Positions 5,072 through 5,076 of a stretch of DNA of 5,076 nt are shown here, piece after piece. The notes beneath the pieces are model-generated. The model made no database searches. It was not told where the DNA came from and was given only the letters and a program-made list of their open reading frames with translations. Within the stretch, counting starts at the first letter, position 1, and each line of letters starts with the position of its first letter. Source of the stretch: Leyella stercorea (GTDB lineage: Bacteria; Bacteroidota; Bacteroidia; Bacteroidales; Bacteroidaceae); contig NZ_JAHQUY010000117.1 in NCBI RefSeq assembly GCF_019052365.1, positions 1 to 5,076 of the forward strand, given 5' to 3'. Made by a program: the position numbers and the translations under genes.

Positions 5072-5076
5072 CTATT

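Noticed and set aside
1..5076. tRNA, rRNA, insertion sequence or integrase
   Set aside because: I saw no tRNA-like folds, rRNA segments, transposase motifs or terminal repeats of a complete insertion sequence on either strand.

Overview
The window looks like chromosome from a Bacteroidetes bacterium, most like Prevotella/Segatella or a close relative. Three things suggest this. Promoter-like sites upstream of the genes fit the Bacteroidetes consensus (TTTG, about 20 nt, TAnnTTTG). Start codons are preceded by A/T-rich leaders, not Shine-Dalgarno sequences. A lipoprotein carries an acidic stretch directly after its lipidated cysteine, as surface lipoproteins of this phylum do. This is a placement by style; no marker gene is present.

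Layout, left to right. A short lipoprotein gene (36-218, minus) has its promoter at 262-292 and may be followed by another minus-strand gene cut by the left edge. A 315-base intergenic stretch holds that promoter and a second one facing right. Next is a 397-residue PDDEXK nuclease of the YhcG/DUF1016 family (534-1727, plus). Between its two domains it carries two copies of a 25-bp near-palindrome. It converges with a Na+/alanine-type (AGCS) symporter (1813-3171, minus), with a small hairpin between them. The symporter and a CbbX/SpoVK-type AAA+ ATPase (3419-4566, plus) diverge from a compact region with back-to-back promoters. The ATPase is split by an apparent one-base deletion after Walker B. 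Beyond it are a strong terminator hairpin read leftward, a 38-codon remnant of a second ATPase (AAA_14/DUF4143 type, minus), and the 3' part of an A/T-rich conserved-looking gene (minus) running to the right edge.

The genes do not form one pathway. The symporter is housekeeping transport. The solitary nuclease, truncated lipoprotein, broken ATPase and ATPase remnant read as an accessory region with ongoing gene decay.

The most interesting structures are (i) the paired 25-bp palindromes inside the nuclease gene, and (ii) the ATPase leader, where a perfect 15-bp inverted repeat spans from just after the predicted transcription start to the start codon and encloses a 13-codon upstream reading frame. 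No complete, clearly novel multi-gene system is visible.
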